A DNA stretch of 64,000 bases, taken from positions 33,874,222 to 33,938,221 of the forward strand of contig JBBCBC010000019.1 of assembly GCA_037126765.1 (NCBI GenBank), in the 5' to 3' direction. The notes under the pieces are model-generated. The model worked only from the letters and a program-made list of their open reading frames with translations, was not told where the DNA came from and did no database searches. A program made the position numbers and the translations under genes. This document shows positions 61,431 to 64,000 of the stretch, piece by piece (the first letter of the stretch is position 1; each line of letters starts with the position of its first letter). This DNA comes from Stenogyne calaminthoides (lineage: Eukaryota; Streptophyta; Magnoliopsida; Lamiales; Lamiaceae).

Positions 61431-64000
61431 AGCCCAAACCTCAAAAAAGTGAAGGCTAGAAAACTCCGAAAGTCGATTGAAAGTTTCAGTAAGTACTTCA
61501 AAGCCTCGGGCTAAGAATGCAACTGAAAGGCTCCACATCAACCATCGAGGAATCCTCGGATGAGAAACACTAAGCGAGACATTCTCATCTCGAAGAGACC
61601 AAGTCCTCAAGATAATCGAAGACCCAGATTTCAAAGATGCATAACCCGAACCTCACTTTTACTTAAAGGTAAAGGTTATTTGAACCCGAGTCAACAAAGA
61701 TTTAGACCCTACTGCACAAAAAGCCCAAGCATCCAACAAAAGGCCGAACCAAAGAAGAATTCAAAAGCTCATGTTCATGCTAAAGCTAGCACACATACAC
61801 GAAAACGCTAAGGCACCCGAGTAGTAGATGTGTATGTTGATGTTTATGGAAGACAAATTAGCCACTCTAAAGTGATTAGAGTTGTCGGTGATTTGGATTC
61901 GAAAAGGTACATCTAACCTTGTAGGACCTACACAAATTGGGTACCTAAGAATTGATCTGCTTTTTCGAGGAAAAACAAGTGGCACCGAATCGACTAAAAA
62001 TCACATGGCAATCGATGAAAGCAGAGATGAAAAAAGCTCCTGCATTTGGTATCTTGACAAAGGATGTTCAAGACATATGACAGATACAAGAAGACACTTC
62101 GGTGACTATGTTGAACAAAGAGGCCCATTGATCACTTTTGGAGATAACTCCAAGGGATGGATCAAGGATATGGAACTTTGGAAATCGACTCAGTTCATAT
62201 CCATGGTGTTTCATATGTATTCGGATTGAAGCATAATTTGCTTTCAATTAGCCAATTCTGCAGATAAGGGTTTCAATGTTGAGTTCTCTAAAAACTTATG
62301 TTTTGTGAAAGATGATACATCACGAAAAGTTTTATCGACCGGTACAAGAAAAGGAATGTGTATCTTGGCGATTGGAGTTCAAACTCCTAAAGATACATGT
62401 TTAGTTCTTAAAAGTTCCACAGATACCGGTTGGTTATGGCATAAAAGAATTAATCACCTAAATTTCAAAACCCCGAACAAGCTTGCAAGATTAGCTCTTG
62501 TGAGAGGGTTGCCTAACGTCGATGAAGGAACATATTTGTGATGCGTGCCAGAAAGGAAAACAAATAAGAGCATCATTTAAAAGCAAAGTTGAGGTTTCTA
62601 CTGAAAGAATACTTCAGTTACTGCATATGGATCTTTTTGGTCCTATAACACCAGTAAGCACTAATGGCAGGAAATACACATTGGTAGTAGTTGATGACTA
62701 CTCGAGATATACTTGGGTCATATTCTTTACTCGAGAAGAAAGAGACTCGAATAAAAGTCGCCAGAGTTACTAAAAAGGCTCGAGATTGAGAAAAATCGAG
62801 TGTGGTCAAAATCAAATCGACAAAGGAACCAATTCATAAATCATATCATATCCGATTATTGTGCAGAGAATGGAATTTCACATGAAACATCACCGTGCAA
62901 GGACCCTCAACAAATGGTGTTCTTTGAAAGGAGGAACAGGACTACGAAAGAAGTTCGCAAGGACTATGATAAATTTGGGTCGATATTCCTAAAAGATTTT
63001 GAAATTTGTCCACCGCATGCTACTCACAGAATAGATCCATGCTGACCAAGAGTCAAGGCAAAACACCCTATGAGCTTTGGAATGAAAGGAAGCCTCTTGT
63101 TTCTTTCTTTCGTGTGTTTGGTTGCAAGTGTTTCATACACAATAATGGTAAAGATCAGTTGAAAACTTTTGATAGTAAAAGGCGATGAAGGAATATTCTT
63201 AGGATATTCTCAAGTCATCAAAACTTTCGAGTTTACAACCCAGTAGGACTTTATTGTGGAGGAAACACCTCATGTTGTTTTTTTATGAATCTATTTGTGT
63301 TCAAGAAACAGAACATGATCTTGATAAACCGACTAAGAGGATCACCAGATTAAGCCCAAAGCAAAGATAAATCATCCACTGAACTCCTCGAAAGAAGTCA
63401 CCACATCCTATGATTGGAGTGACTTCGACTCAGAATAAAGAAGTTCAGGATGGAACTCGGGATGGTGAGCCTCGGAAAACCAACACTCCAAAGGTGACCA
63501 ATCCGAGCAGACACCGCCTGCACTTCGGTATGTGATGCCAATGAAGATGTGGTCACAAATGAGGCAAATTCTGAATCTATCAACCAAAGGGGAACAAATG
63601 TCTCGACAATGTTCTCAATAGAATTTCCCCGAGGAAGATAATTCCTTTCTCTTTTCGTTTGTTCCTCGAGTTTGTTGATTTAATCGAACCTAACATCTCA
63701 AATGTTGAGGATATTATTGAAGGGGAACATCAAGAAGGAAATGGTTAGATAGTCATCCTACAAGTCGATTTGTGGGTGATCTAACTCGAAGGTGTTAAGA
63801 CAAGAAGGTTCCATGGTGAGAGTGCACTATTCTCAACTGCTTTTTTTTAGAGAAAAAACCTCACCGAGATTGGTGAAGCTCTACAAGATTCTTATTGATT
63901 CTTTGCTATGCAAGATGAAATGAATCAATTCTCAAGGAATGAAGTATGGGAGCTAGTAGATAGACCCGAAAGGCACAATATCATTGGAACCAAGTGGGTT
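61431..64000 (+). pseudogene. Protease, integrase and RT start of the right-hand element
   Basis: A basic Gln/Pro/Lys linker (61560-61811) precedes protease, which reads WYLDKGCSRHM at about 62049-62081, so the D-S/T-G triplet is D-K-G. Integrase follows: HLNFKTPNKLARLALVRGLP (62455-62514), CDACQKGK (about 62540), LLHMDLFGPI (about 62617), KYTLVVVDDYSRYTWVIFF (about 62670), and GKTPYELWNERKP (about 63055-63095). The RT beginning reaches the right edge of the window. Confidence 0.88.

Larger units (their letters stand above)
57410..64000 (+). mobile_element. Ty1/copia element of the same long-LTR family, sense strand, 5' part
   Basis: Starts with a full LTR, followed by a primer-binding site, gag, protease, integrase and the first ~120 bp of reverse transcriptase (NQFSRNEVWELV...NIIGTKW) at the window edge. 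It aligns collinearly with the reverse complement of 42430-48806. AACCA (57405-57409) is the expected left target-site duplication; its partner lies outside the window. Frames are broken throughout. Confidence 0.93.

Overview
This is plant nuclear DNA, most likely from a eudicot. The evidence is intron-rich genes with GT..AG junctions, plant-type serine carboxypeptidase-like (SCPL) genes, lipoxygenase and PARN-like sequences, Stowaway-type MITEs, a plant L1-type LINE and long-LTR Ty1/copia elements primed by initiator tRNA-Met. I saw no prokaryotic-style operons, CRISPR arrays, rRNA or tRNA genes. A 500-N gap lies at 3609-4108.

Layout. 1-3608: a partial antisense copy of a large Ty1/copia element, ending in the gap. 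4109-17000: a block of decayed genes, namely a mitochondrial adrenodoxin-like ferredoxin copy (minus strand), a lipoxygenase (plus) and a PARN-like ribonuclease (minus). The last two converge, and all three carry many one-base indels. A ~0.93-kb foldback repeat lies within the block. 17000-21000: AT-rich DNA with two Stowaway MITEs and a tandem duplication. 21150-23300: a broken LINE. 24229-28514: an SCPL pseudogene (minus) with three frame-breaking indels and a lost splice acceptor; its introns host MITEs and a probable solo LTR. 28515-34500: intergenic DNA with a two-exon fragment of phosphoacetylglucosamine mutase and a coiled-coil reading frame. 34511-48806: a complete 14.3-kb Ty1/copia element (minus) with ~1.9-kb LTRs, a 5-bp target-site duplication (GTTAT) and a ~4.5-kb region between RNase H and the 3' LTR. 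49287-54206: an intact 14-exon SCPL20-like gene (minus) coding for 495 residues. 54207-57409: AT-rich DNA with two MITEs and a minisatellite. 57410-64000: the 5' LTR, gag and most of pol of a sense-strand copy of the same Ty1/copia family, running off the right edge.

The two SCPL genes are head-to-tail paralogues with the same exon layout. About 14.3 kb of the ~20.8 kb between them is the later retrotransposon. One copy is intact and the other is dying. The only gene that looks fully functional is the SCPL20-like gene at 49287-54206.

I did not find a convincing new biological system. The most useful second-look items are the intact/decaying SCPL pair, the large 3' region of the Ty1/copia family, a small foldback MITE family seen twice, and the dense small indels among the retroelement copies and in the left-hand genes. 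Those indels may reflect poor consensus sequence as much as real decay.
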